Source: Herbiconiux sp. L3-i23
GTDB taxonomy: Bacteria; Actinomycetota; Actinomycetes; Actinomycetales; Microbacteriaceae
Direction: 5' to 3'
Length of the DNA stretch: 64,000 nt
Assembly (NCBI RefSeq): GCF_023734115.1
Contig: NZ_AP025737.1
Span: forward strand, 2,046,001 to 2,110,000
Shown: positions 43,165 through 51,700 of the stretch, in pieces
Position numbering within the stretch: the stretch's first letter is position 1
Layout of the letters: every line of letters starts with the position of its first letter
The notes under the pieces: model-generated
Databases searched by the model: none
Told to the model about the DNA's origin: nothing
The model's input: only the letters and a program-made list of their open reading frames with translations
Made by a program: the position numbers and the translations under genes

Positions 43165-44004
43165 TCAGTCGATGGACGGTGGAGCGATGGTTCGTGGAGC
43201 AGGGTGGTACAGCTCTGGTCGGCGGTCGCCGATGAGGTCGTTGAACTCGCCGAGCACCGTGTGGCCGACGATCTCGATGTCGGCCACGACGGGCGCGCCG
43301 GTGTTCTCGGGCCCGGCGACGATCCACCCGTCGCCCGAGACGACCGCCGTGCCGCCCGTCCACGGAATTCCGCGTTCGAGGCCGTGGCGGTCGGCGATGA
43401 CGGTCGGCAGACGCGACGAACGCGCCGCCGCCATCGCCTGGATGATCTCGGGGGCGTGCTCGCCGTCGGGACGCTCGACCAGCGGCCAGTTCACCGGGAG
43501 GGCGAGCACCTCCGCGCCGGCGAGCGCGAGCCCGCGCGGCACTTCGGGGAACTCGTTGTCGTAGCAGATAGCCACTCCCACCCGTCCGACCGGGGTGTCG
43601 ACGACGACGCCGGCGGCGTCTCCGGTGGCGAAGATCGTCTTCTCGCGCGCCCAGAGGTGCGACTTGCGGTACACCGACAGCACCTCCCCGCCGCTCAGGA
43701 CGGCCGCGGAGTTGAAGAGCTCGTCGCCGTCGCGCTCGCAGAAGCCGACGACCGCGACGCGGTCCGCCGGCACCAGGGCGGCGAGGTCGCGCAACCGGTG
43801 ATCGTCGGCGGGGATGGCCACGGCGGACGCCTCGGCCTTGTCGTCGAAGACGTAGCCGCTCGTGGCCAGCTCGGGCAGCACGATGAACTCGGCGCCCGCA
43901 CCGACGGCGCGACCGAGCGCGGCGGACGCGGCGGCGAGGTTCGCGACGAGATCGCCGATGCGGATCTCGTGCGAGACCGCTGCGACCCGCAGGGTGCGCG
44001 CCAT
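43165..44004 (-). CDS. Carbon-nitrogen hydrolase (nitrilase superfamily)
   Basis: A 279-residue amidase-like enzyme with the complete Glu-Lys-Cys triad: Glu45 (LPELATSGY), Lys114 (YRKSHLW) and Cys147 (AICYDNEFPE). It would hydrolyse an amide, nitrile or N-carbamoyl bond. Its place between an NCS1 permease (36 bp downstream) and a HisD-like gene (23 bp upstream) argues for a role in breaking down the imported compound. Confidence 0.9.
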   Translation of the reverse strand: MARTLRVAAVSHEIRIGDLVANLAAASAALGRAVGAGAEFIVLPELATSGYVFDDKAEASAVAIPADDHRLRDLAALVPADRVAVVGFCERDGDELFNSAAVLSGGEVLSVYRKSHLWAREKTIFATGDAAGVVVDTPVGRVGVAICYDNEFPEVPRGLALAGAEVLALPVNWPLVERPDGEHAPEIIQAMAAARSSRLPTVIADRHGLERGIPWTGGTAVVSGDGWIVAGPENTGAPVVADIEIVGHTVLGEFNDLIGDRRPELYHPAPRTIAPPSID

Positions 44005-44027
44005 CGCCGGGCTCCCGTCCCTGTCCC

Positions 44028-45359
44028 TCAGCGGCGCCCGGCCGACGCGGCCAGACGATCGAGCCGCATGGTCGCGGTGGCGTCGTGCGCGGCCATCCCC
44101 TCGGACTCGGAGATGACGTGCACCGCCTCCGCGAGCTGCGGCGTGGCCGCCTCGGCGATGCGCTGGTAGGTGAGCGGCTTCAGGAAGCGCGAGACCGACA
44201 GTCCGCCGCTGTGCTTCGCACCACCCGCGGTCGGCAGGGTGTGGTTCGTACCCGCCATGCCCTTGTCGGAGTAGGCGACCGTGCTCCAGGGCCCGAGGAA
44301 GATCGATCCGTAGTTCGTGAGCGCCGAGTGGTAGTAGTCGTCGTCCTCGGTGAGGATCTCGAGGTGCTCGGGCGCGAGGTCGTCCATGAGGCGCACCGCG
44401 GTCTCACGGTCGGCGGCCACGATGACCGAGCCGTAGTCGCGCCACGCGGCGCCCGCGATCGACGCGGTGGCGAGGGTCTCGAGCTGCCGGTCGACGGCGG
44501 CGATCACCGCGTCGGCGAGCGCCTGCGACGTGGTGACGAGGGCGGCCGGCGAGTTGGGGCCATGCTCGGCCTGGCCGAGGAGATCCGCGGCGACGAGCTC
44601 GGGATCGGCGGAGTCGTCGGCGATGACGGCGACCTCGGAGGGGCCGGCGAGCAAGTCGATCGCGACGGTGCCGAAGAGCTGACGCTTCGCCTCGGCGACG
44701 AACGCGTTGCCGGCGCCGACCACCATGTTGACGGGCGACTCGAGCAGACCGAACGCCATCGCGGCGAGCGCCTGCACTCCCCCGATGACGTAGACGCGGT
44801 CGACCCCGGAGAGGTGAGCCGCGTAGAGCACGGCGTCGTTCGGTCCGCCGTCCGGCTGCGGCGGGGTGCACGCGATCACGTCGGGCACGCCCGCCTCCTT
44901 CGCCACGCCGACGGTCATGAATGCCGACGCGGTGAGCGGGAAGCGGCCGGCGGGCAGATAGGCGCCCACCTTGCCGACGGGCACGTACCGCGTTCCGGTG
45001 ACGAGCCCCGGCACGAGCTCGACCTCGAAGTCCTCGAGGTGCGCGCGGTGCACTCGGGCGAAGGCGCGGGTGCGCTCGCTGCCGAGCTCGATCGCGGCGC
45101 GCAGGTCGGGGGCGATGCGCGATCCGCTCTCGGCGATGCGCTCGGCGGAGAGCTCGAAGTCGCGTCCGTCCCAGTTGTCGAGCTTGCGGGCGGCGTCGCC
45201 GACCGCGTCGAGTCCGCGCTTCTCGATGTCCTGCAGCATCGAGGTGACGGTCGCGACGACCGCCGGGTCCTGCTGCGCCGCGGGGGCGTCGATGCCGGGG
45301 GCCTTGGCGATGGAGTAGCGGCCGTCGAGGGAGGAGAGCACGGAGGGGGTGAAACGCAT
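44028..45359 (-). CDS. Histidinol dehydrogenase-family enzyme (probably catabolic)
   Basis: A 443-residue NAD-dependent dehydrogenase of the HisD family with the family's metal/catalytic residues: Gln263 and His266 (LLGQAEHGP), Glu331/His332 (DLAPEHLEI), Asp365 (AYSDKGMAGTNH) and His425 (EGMAAHDATATMRL). The SDKGMAGTNH segment is one residue longer than the usual GDYASGTNH, as in HisD-like alcohol dehydrogenases of catabolic pathways. No his genes are nearby; the operon continues with an amidase-like enzyme and a permease, so the substrate is more likely an amino- or hydroxy-alcohol than biosynthetic histidinol. Confidence 0.85.
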   Translation of the reverse strand: MRFTPSVLSSLDGRYSIAKAPGIDAPAAQQDPAVVATVTSMLQDIEKRGLDAVGDAARKLDNWDGRDFELSAERIAESGSRIAPDLRAAIELGSERTRAFARVHRAHLEDFEVELVPGLVTGTRYVPVGKVGAYLPAGRFPLTASAFMTVGVAKEAGVPDVIACTPPQPDGGPNDAVLYAAHLSGVDRVYVIGGVQALAAMAFGLLESPVNMVVGAGNAFVAEAKRQLFGTVAIDLLAGPSEVAVIADDSADPELVAADLLGQAEHGPNSPAALVTTSQALADAVIAAVDRQLETLATASIAGAAWRDYGSVIVAADRETAVRLMDDLAPEHLEILTEDDDYYHSALTNYGSIFLGPWSTVAYSDKGMAGTNHTLPTAGGAKHSGGLSVSRFLKPLTYQRIAEAATPQLAEAVHVISESEGMAAHDATATMRLDRLAASAGRR

Positions 45360-45366
45360 AGGGGCG

Positions 45367-45395
45367 ATCGTAGGCAGCGGCGGAGTACGGGACAA
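45367..45395 (-). promoter_or_regulatory. Promoter of the HisD-like operon, probably leaderless
   Basis: On the minus strand TTGTCC (45395-45390), a 17-base spacer and TACGAT (45372-45367), then 7 bases to ATG 45359. No ribosome-binding site is seen. Confidence 0.6.
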
Positions 45396-45417
45396 CGGTC
45401 ATATACCCCGCACCTGC

Positions 45418-45434
45418 CATAGGGTTTGCCTATG
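45418..45434 (+). promoter_or_regulatory. Palindrome over the LysR start, with -10 box
   Basis: CATAGG-GTTTG-CCTATG (45418-45434) is a perfect 6-bp inverted repeat that includes the ATG of the LysR gene and a TAGGGT -10 box (45420-45425), six bases before ATG. It is suited to autorepression of a leaderless lysR-type gene. Confidence 0.5.
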
Positions 45435-46352
45435 CGTATCTCGCAGCTGCGCGCGTTCGCGACGGCCGCCCGGCTCGGATCCTTCACCGCCGCCGCCCGC
45501 GAGCTGGGTCTCGCCCAGCCCACCGTCTCGGAGCTGGTCCGCGCCCTCGAGCAGGGCTGCGGCCTCGAGCTGTTCGTCCGCGGCGGTCGCCGACTGGTGC
45601 TCACCGCGGCGGGCGAACAGCTGCTGCCCTGGGCGCGCCAGGCGACCGACAGCGTCGACGGCGCCGAGGACCTCGTGCGGTCGCTGCGCGGCATCTCCGG
45701 CGGCGTCGCGAGCTTCGGTGTGCTGCGCAACGCCGAGTTCTACCTGCTCTCCCCCCTGGCGCAGGAGTTCCACCATCGCTATCCGGGCGTGCAGATCCGC
45801 CTGGTCGGACAGAACTCGGTGAGCGTCGCCGAAGCGGTCCGAGCCGGTGAGCTCGAAGCAGGACTCGTGGTGCTTCCGGTGCCCCACGAGGGGCTCGATG
45901 TCCGGCCGCTGCTGCGCGACGAGGTGGTGTGGGTGAGCCGTGACGCCTCCCGGACGCGGAAGCCGATGACGATCGGGGCCATCCCCGAGGCGCCGCTCAT
46001 CCTCTACGACGCGCAGTACGGCTCATCGGATCCGACCCGACGTCAGCTCACCGACCGCGCGCAGGCCGCCGGGGTGCGGATCGACCCGCTGATCGAGGTC
46101 GAGAACGTCGACACCGCGCTGGCGCTCGTCGCCCGAGGCCTCGGCGACACGATGGTCGCCTCGGCGGTCACCCGCAGCGCCCTCTTCCCGCCGGGACTCA
46201 CCACGACGCCGTTCGCGGAGCCGCTCCACGACGTGATCGCGCTGGTGCGCCGCGAGCGCAGCACCCTGTCGCCGGTATCGCAGGCGCTCGCGGATCTCGC
46301 GACCGACATGCTGCTCCGCGGCGACACCACACTGACCCCGCCCGCCCGCTGA
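45432..46352 (+). CDS. LysR-family transcriptional regulator
   Basis: A 306-residue regulator: N-terminal helix-turn-helix (MRISQLRAFATAARLGSFTA, then AQPTVSELVRALEQGCGLEL) and a substrate-binding-fold effector domain (from about 90). Divergent from the HisD-nitrilase-NCS1 operon with 72 bp between start codons, the standard arrangement for a LysR activator of a catabolic operon whose inducer is the substrate. Its stop codon lies inside a small direct repeat (46347-46363). Confidence 0.92.
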   Translation: MRISQLRAFATAARLGSFTAAARELGLAQPTVSELVRALEQGCGLELFVRGGRRLVLTAAGEQLLPWARQATDSVDGAEDLVRSLRGISGGVASFGVLRNAEFYLLSPLAQEFHHRYPGVQIRLVGQNSVSVAEAVRAGELEAGLVVLPVPHEGLDVRPLLRDEVVWVSRDASRTRKPMTIGAIPEAPLILYDAQYGSSDPTRRQLTDRAQAAGVRIDPLIEVENVDTALALVARGLGDTMVASAVTRSALFPPGLTTTPFAEPLHDVIALVRRERSTLSPVSQALADLATDMLLRGDTTLTPPAR

Positions 46353-46447
46353 AGAGGCCCGCCTGCCCGCCCGTTGAGCGAAGCGATACGAAGGGCCCCC
46401 CCTCCGCTCGCCGATAAGGCCCGCCCTGCTCGCTGAGGAGGCCCGCC
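46347..46447. repeat. Short direct repeats and a family A internal module
   Basis: Three copies of about CGCTGAGGAGGCCCGCC at 46347-46363, 46409-46425 and 46431-46447, the first containing the LysR stop codon. Between copies 1 and 2 lies, in inverse orientation, the apex module of the family A repeat (46366-46394: CGTTGAGCGAAGCGATACGA). Confidence 0.65.
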
Positions 46448-46490
46448 AGGGCCGTCGCGAAGCGAGGAACTCGTCGCACCCTCTGCGGGT

Positions 46491-46694
46491 TCAGGCGAAC
46501 AGCGACCGCTCACCGAGCGCCGACGAGATGACCACCCAGAGCATGCTGTTCTGGTCGAAGTCCTCATCACCCGGACCGTAGCCCTGCGACCGCAGTTCGG
46601 CATGCTCGGCGAGGTTCTCGTCGAGCATGACCTGAAGCTCGGAGAGCGGAACCGACCTCAGCTCTTCGAGCATGAGCGTCATGGTCGGATCCAT
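46491..46694 (-). CDS. Small acidic hypothetical protein
   Basis: A 67-residue protein from ATG 46694, with two predicted helices (MLEELRSVPLSELQVMLDEN) and the hydrophobic end NSMLWVVISSALGERSLF. Divergent from flotillin. No family recognised; possible alternative starts at the internal Met codons. Confidence 0.5.
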   Translation of the reverse strand: MDPTMTLMLEELRSVPLSELQVMLDENLAEHAELRSQGYGPGDEDFDQNSMLWVVISSALGERSLFA

Positions 46695-46814
46695 GCGGGC
46701 GAAGCTACTTCGTGAGACTGCATGGATCCCGAAAGAATGATCTCGTTCCCATCACGGTTCGCTTTCATCAGACGTTTCCTTGCCGCGCCGCGCCCCCTCC
46801 GACAGACTGAAGCG

Positions 46815-48344
46815 GTGATCGACTTCTTCTCCGACCTGATCGGAACGGCATTTCTCATCGGCGCACTGATCGTCGTCGTCCTGATCGTGCTCATCATCGT
46901 GCTCCGCGGCATCAAGGTCGCGAAGCCCGACGAGGCGATCATCGTGACCTCTCGGCAGAAGGGCCCGAAGACGGGAGCCGAGAACGACGAGAACGCCGGA
47001 CAGCGCGTCGTCTTCGGCTCGCGCGTATTCGTGAAGCCCATCGTCGAGGCCTACTTCAAGCTGAGCCTGCGCAGCCGGCAGCTGAACGTGCAGGCCACCG
47101 CGCAGACGCGGGACGCGATCACCATCCGGGTCAACGCCGTGGCGGTGGTCAAGGTCGGCGGCTCGGAGCAGATGGTGCGCGCCGCCGCCCAGCGCTTCCT
47201 CAACCAGCAGGATCAGATCGAGGCGTCGACCGAGGAGGTCCTCAGCGGATCGGTCCGCTCGATCGTCGGTCAGCTGACGGTGACCGAGATCATCACCAAC
47301 CGGTCGGCGCTGCAGGGCCAGGTGCTCGAGGCCGTCCGTGAGGCGCTCGACGTGCAGGGTCTGCAGATCGACACTCTGCAGATCAAGGAGATCGACGACG
47401 ACAACGGCTACATCCGCGACCTCGGACGCGCCGAGGCCGCCCGTGTGAAGCAGGTCGCCGAGATCGCCGAGTCGGTCGCACGCCAGGCCTCCGAGGAGGC
47501 CCGCATCACCGCCGATCAAGCGGTCGCCGAGTCGCAGCGCAAGCTCGACCTGCGTAAGGCCGAGATCCAGAAGGAGACCGACAAGGCTCGTGCCGAGGCC
47601 GCGTCGGCGGCCCCGCTCGCCGAGGCGATCGCGCAGCAGGAGGTCGTCAGCCAGCAGGAGCTCACCGCGGGCAAGCGCGTCGGACTGCGCAAGCAGGAGC
47701 TGGACGCCGAGATCCGCGCGGTCGCCGACGCCGAGGCGTACGCGATCGCGAAGAAGGCCGAGGCCGACGCGCAGGCGTCGATCGCCGCGGCGAACGCCAC
47801 TCGCGACGCCCGCAAGTCGGCCGCCGAGGCCATCGAGGCCGAAGGTGTCGCCGACCGCAACCGCCGCCGTTCCGCGGCGGAGGCCATCGAGGCGGAAGGT
47901 ATCGCCGACAAGAACCGCCGTATCGCCGCCGCCGAAGCGCTCCGAGCCGAAGGCGAGGCGCAGGCCGACTCGATCCGCGTCACCGGTAACGCCGAGGCCG
48001 AGTCGACGAGGGCTCAGGCCGAGGCGCTGCAGGAGCGCGCCATGGATCTGCTCCGACAGCAGGTCATCAACCAGCTCCCCGAGATCGTCCGCGCGGCCGC
48101 GGAGCCGCTCGCCGGCATCCGCTCGATGACCGTGATCTCCTCCGACGGCGACCCCACCGGTCAGCTCGGTCAGAGCGTCGCGGGCCAGCTGGCGACGTCG
48201 ACGAAGCTCATCAAGGACCTGGTCGGCATCGACATCGCCGACATCGTCAATGGTCGTGCGACGGGCGCGGCGGTCGGCGAGGCGCTCGCCGCGGCGGGCG
48301 ATGGCAGGGCGACGCGGGGGTCCGCAGCTCCTGCGAAGGACTGA
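46815..48344 (+). CDS. Flotillin/SPFH-domain membrane scaffold protein
   Basis: A 509-residue protein: a membrane helix at about 6-30 (LIGTAFLIGALIVVVLIVLI), an SPFH/PHB domain (about 35-190, with VAKPDEAIIVTSRQKGPKTG and RSRQLNVQATAQTRDAITIR), and a long Ala/Glu-rich coiled coil (about 210-440). In the coiled coil, three consecutive repeats of about 17 residues occur (AAEAIEAEGVADRNRRRS, AAEAIEAEGIADKNRR, AAEALRAEGEAQ). Flotillins organise membrane microdomains. I chose GTG 46815, at the start of the helix, over an upstream ATG at 46722; a CAGACT box six bases before it suggests a leaderless mRNA. Confidence 0.88.
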   Translation: MIDFFSDLIGTAFLIGALIVVVLIVLIIVLRGIKVAKPDEAIIVTSRQKGPKTGAENDENAGQRVVFGSRVFVKPIVEAYFKLSLRSRQLNVQATAQTRDAITIRVNAVAVVKVGGSEQMVRAAAQRFLNQQDQIEASTEEVLSGSVRSIVGQLTVTEIITNRSALQGQVLEAVREALDVQGLQIDTLQIKEIDDDNGYIRDLGRAEAARVKQVAEIAESVARQASEEARITADQAVAESQRKLDLRKAEIQKETDKARAEAASAAPLAEAIAQQEVVSQQELTAGKRVGLRKQELDAEIRAVADAEAYAIAKKAEADAQASIAAANATRDARKSAAEAIEAEGVADRNRRRSAAEAIEAEGIADKNRRIAAAEALRAEGEAQADSIRVTGNAEAESTRAQAEALQERAMDLLRQQVINQLPEIVRAAAEPLAGIRSMTVISSDGDPTGQLGQSVAGQLATSTKLIKDLVGIDIADIVNGRATGAAVGEALAAAGDGRATRGSAAPAKD

Positions 48345-48363
48345 GACCGACCGCTCAGAGCTC

Positions 48364-48546
48364 CTACTCCACGTAGAAGGCGTGGTCGTCGAGCGCGGTG
48401 CGCCGCGCCGCGACGCCCGCCGGGAGAAGGGTGTCGATCGCGGTGAGCACCTCGTCGAGCTGAGCGACCAGGGTCGCCGTCGGCCGACCGGAGGCTTCGA
48501 TGATCTCGAGCTGTTCGCGGAGCTCCGCGACGGTGCGGTCGGTCAC
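48364..48546 (-). CDS. Small hypothetical protein (helical)
   Basis: A 60-residue protein from GTG 48546 with a coiled, acidic helix pair (VAELREQLEIIEASGRPTAT, LVAQLDEVLTAIDTLLPAG). No ribosome-binding site or family recognised. Convergent with flotillin, 19 bp away. Confidence 0.45.
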   Translation of the reverse strand: MTDRTVAELREQLEIIEASGRPTATLVAQLDEVLTAIDTLLPAGVAARRTALDDHAFYVE

Positions 48547-48603
48547 AGCGGCCCGGCAGCGGTGCCGTGTTCGACCGCGCCGCTGCGGTCTGGGGAGGAA
48601 ATC

Positions 48604-48795
48604 ATGAGCGGAATTGTTCTGCAGGGGTATGCACCGCACCAGGGCTGGACACGACACGGTCGAGGGCGCTACACCGCACCCCGTCCGACCGGCGCCGGAT
48701 CGATCGTGAGCGCCGTTTCCACAACCGCCGATCTCTCCACAGACCGCCGGTCCGCCCGCATCGCCGCCGACCGCTCTGACACAGTGATCGCATGA
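48604..48795 (+). CDS. Short ORF coupled to the large membrane-protein gene
   Basis: A 63-codon ORF from ATG 48604 with a strong GGGAGGAA site seven bases upstream. Its stop overlaps the next start by four bases (ATGA), the usual sign of translational coupling. The product is polar and Thr/Ser/Arg-rich (GWTRHGRGRYTAPRPTGAGS) with no known motif. It may be a real small protein or a translated leader. Confidence 0.5.
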   Translation: MSGIVLQGYAPHQGWTRHGRGRYTAPRPTGAGSIVSAVSTTADLSTDRRSARIAADRSDTVIA

Positions 48796-51700
48796 GCGGC
48801 TCCCGCCCCACGCACGCCTTCCGGTTCTGGGCCTCGTCACCGGACGAGCTGCTCGACACGACCAAGTGCCCGGCCTGCTTCACACCCCTGCGCACCCTCG
48901 TCTGCTCCCGCTGCGGGCTCGATCTCGGGGTCGACGGTGCGGATGAGCTGCTCGCCGCGTCGAGGGCCGTCGTCGGGTGGGAGGAGCAGCGCCAGCGCAT
49001 CATCGCCGGGATGCGCGAGAGGCAGCGCGCCGCGGTCGCCGCCCGCACCGGAGCAGCCGCAGTCTCCGCGCCCCTCGCGGCTCCCCTTTCTCCGTCTGAC
49101 CTCCAGGGTCCGCCGGCGGAGGCGACTCCACGACAGACCACTCCCCTGCCTGCACCCGCTGCCGCCCCTGCTGCCTCGTCGGTCGCGGCACCCTTCGCGG
49201 CGACCCCGCCGCCCGCCGCCGCTCCCGCGTTCACGACGGCGCCTCCGGCCGCACCCCCGAGGCGGCGTCCCACCGTCCAAGCCGTGCTGCTCACCACCGG
49301 CGTCATCGCCGTCTCGGTGACCGCCGTCTTCTTCCTGCTCGTGGCGTACCTCCTCGCCTCCCTCGAGGTGCGATCCGCGATCATCGCCGCCGCGAGCCTC
49401 CTCGTCATCGGCGTCGCGATCGTGCTGCGCCGCCGCGGACTGCGCGCCACGGCCGAAGGCGTCGCCGTGATCGCCCTCGTGCTGCTGCTGCTCGACGTCT
49501 GGATCATCCGCGCCAACGATCTCTTCGGCACGGGTGGTGTCGACCCGTATCTGCACGCCGGTGCCGGCGTCGCCGTGATCGCAGGCCTCGCGCTGCTCAG
49601 CCGGCGCGCCGCCCCACTGCGCACGGTCACCCTCTTCGCCGCCGGCGCCCTTCCCGCCGCCGTGGCTCTGATCACTGCCGGCGCCATCGACGGGCCCGCG
49701 AGCACCCGCGTCTGGGCGGGTGCCGCCGCCGCAGTCGCAGCTCTCGCCGGATCGCGCGTTACCCGAGCGGCGATCGAGCACAACCTCCTCGTCGGCGGGA
49801 CCCTGCTGGGCGCGCTCGTCGCGGGAGTCGCCGCCTGGATCGCGCTTCCCGATCTCGCCATCACGCGCCTGCTCACCTTCGCGGTCGTCGCGCTTCTCTG
49901 GGCGGGGGAGTCGATCATCGCCCGCGCCGCCGGCCCACGCGACCGGTGGCGCACCGTCGTCGCGGGCGCGGGCCTCGGCTACGCGTTCGCCGGCGCCGCG
50001 ATCGGAGGCCTGTCCGTCGGCACCGACGCGCTGCTCACGCTCCTCGAGGTCTCCGCCGTCGGCGCGGGGGTGGTCGCCGCCCTGGTCCTCGTGCGGGCGG
50101 GAGTGCCGCTCGCCTCGAAGCCGCAGGCTACGGCCGCGGTCATCGGCGGCCTGGTCGTGTCGGCGTTGGGTCTGCTCGTCGCAGCGGGCTCCGCCGTGAG
50201 CGCCGGCGCCGTCGCGCTCACGCGACCGCTGTTCTCGGGGCTCTTCGCCGGAGGGTCTCCGATCGGCCCCGACGACGGGCTGCTCTTCGCCCTCACCGTC
50301 ACGACGACCGTGGCCGTGCTGCTCGCCGCGCTCCGGCGTCGGACGGTATGGACCGTCGTCGCGATCGAGATCGCCGCCGGTGCGGCGCTCGTCCTTCCCG
50401 CGGCGCTCGCACCCGGTGCGGGCTCGGCGGTCGCCGCCGCCCTCATCGCGGCCGCCGCAGGGGCGGGAATGCTCGTTCTCGGAGGGTCGCGGCGCTGGCT
50501 CCGTTTCGCCCTGTACCCGGTCGGAGCCGCGGCGCTGCTCTTCCTCGCGGCCGCCGCGTTCACCGACCGCGGTGCGTGGCCGTGGGCCTCGGGTGCGGCG
50601 GTCGTCATCCTCGCGGGAACGGCCTTCGCCACGCGCATCCCTGCCGAGCGCACCGTCCTCCTCGGTGTCGGTCTGATCGCGCTCGTCGGGACCGCCGCCT
50701 CCACGCCGGAGTGGGCGCGCATCGACCTCCACGCGTCGCTGCTACCCGCGTTCGTCGGCGCCGCGGCGCTCCTCATCGTCGCGGCACTACCGCGGCTGCG
50801 CCGGCCGGACGCGGGCGTGCTCGCCGCCGTCTCCGCGGTCACCCTCACGGTCACGGGCCCCCTCGCGATCGTGACCGGAGGAGAGCAGGCGGATCTGATC
50901 GGCGCCGGGCTCGCGGGTATCGTCGCGGTCGCATCGGCGGCGACCCTCGCGTCTCCGACCGCCCGGCGACGAGCGCCCGAGGCGGTCGTCGCCGCCCTCG
51001 TCGGTCCGCTCGCCGTGATGGCGACCGCAGGACAGATCGCCGCTGTGCTGCGCCTCGACGGGGCGGTCGTCTGGGCGGTCTCCTCAGCCGTCGTCACCTC
51101 CGCTCTCGCGGTGCCGCCTGCCATCCGTCGCGCGACGGGATCGTCGCCGTGGCTGACCGGCGGCAACCTCGCCGCGGCTCTTCTCCCGGTCGTCGTCGTA
51201 CTGGCGACGGGCAGCGACTGGACCTGGCTCGTCCTCGTGCTCGCGGCCGTGGCCGTCGGGATCTCGTCCACGACCGACGGCGACCCCGTCCGCGCCACCG
51301 GCGCACGCCGCCACCTCGGCTGGCTGGCAGCGGCTCTCGCATCGGGGGCCCTCTGGTGGTCGCTCGCCGACGGCGGCGTCCGCGAGGTCGAGCCGTACAC
51401 GCTCCCCGTCACGGGCCTCCTCCTGATCATCACCGGTGCGATCACCGCGCGGCGTGCGAGCGAGCACGGCGCCGGCCGGTCCCTCCTGTTCGCTGCGGCT
51501 CTCGCCCTCGCCTTCCTGCCGAGTGTCCTCGCCTCGTTCGACACCGGAGGGGTTCGAGCGGTCGTCGTCGCTGTCGCCGGGGGCGTCCTCGCCCTCGCCG
51601 CCCCCTTCCTGCCCGAGCGCCTCCGAACGCTGGCACTGCGGGGGATCGTGCTCGCCTTCGCGCTGTCGTCACTGCTGCTGGTGGCGGCGGACCGCGCGTT

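Noticed and set aside
44028-45359. Biosynthetic histidinol dehydrogenase (hisD)
   Set aside because: No his gene is adjacent, the Asp365 segment differs from the usual form and the operon contains a permease and nitrilase; a catabolic role is more likely, so no symbol was given.
48837-50732. Long antisense frames across the giant membrane-protein gene
   Set aside because: The sense frame gives regular hydrophobic helices and a zinc ribbon; the antisense products are Arg/Gly/Asp- or Ser/Thr/Arg-rich without structure.
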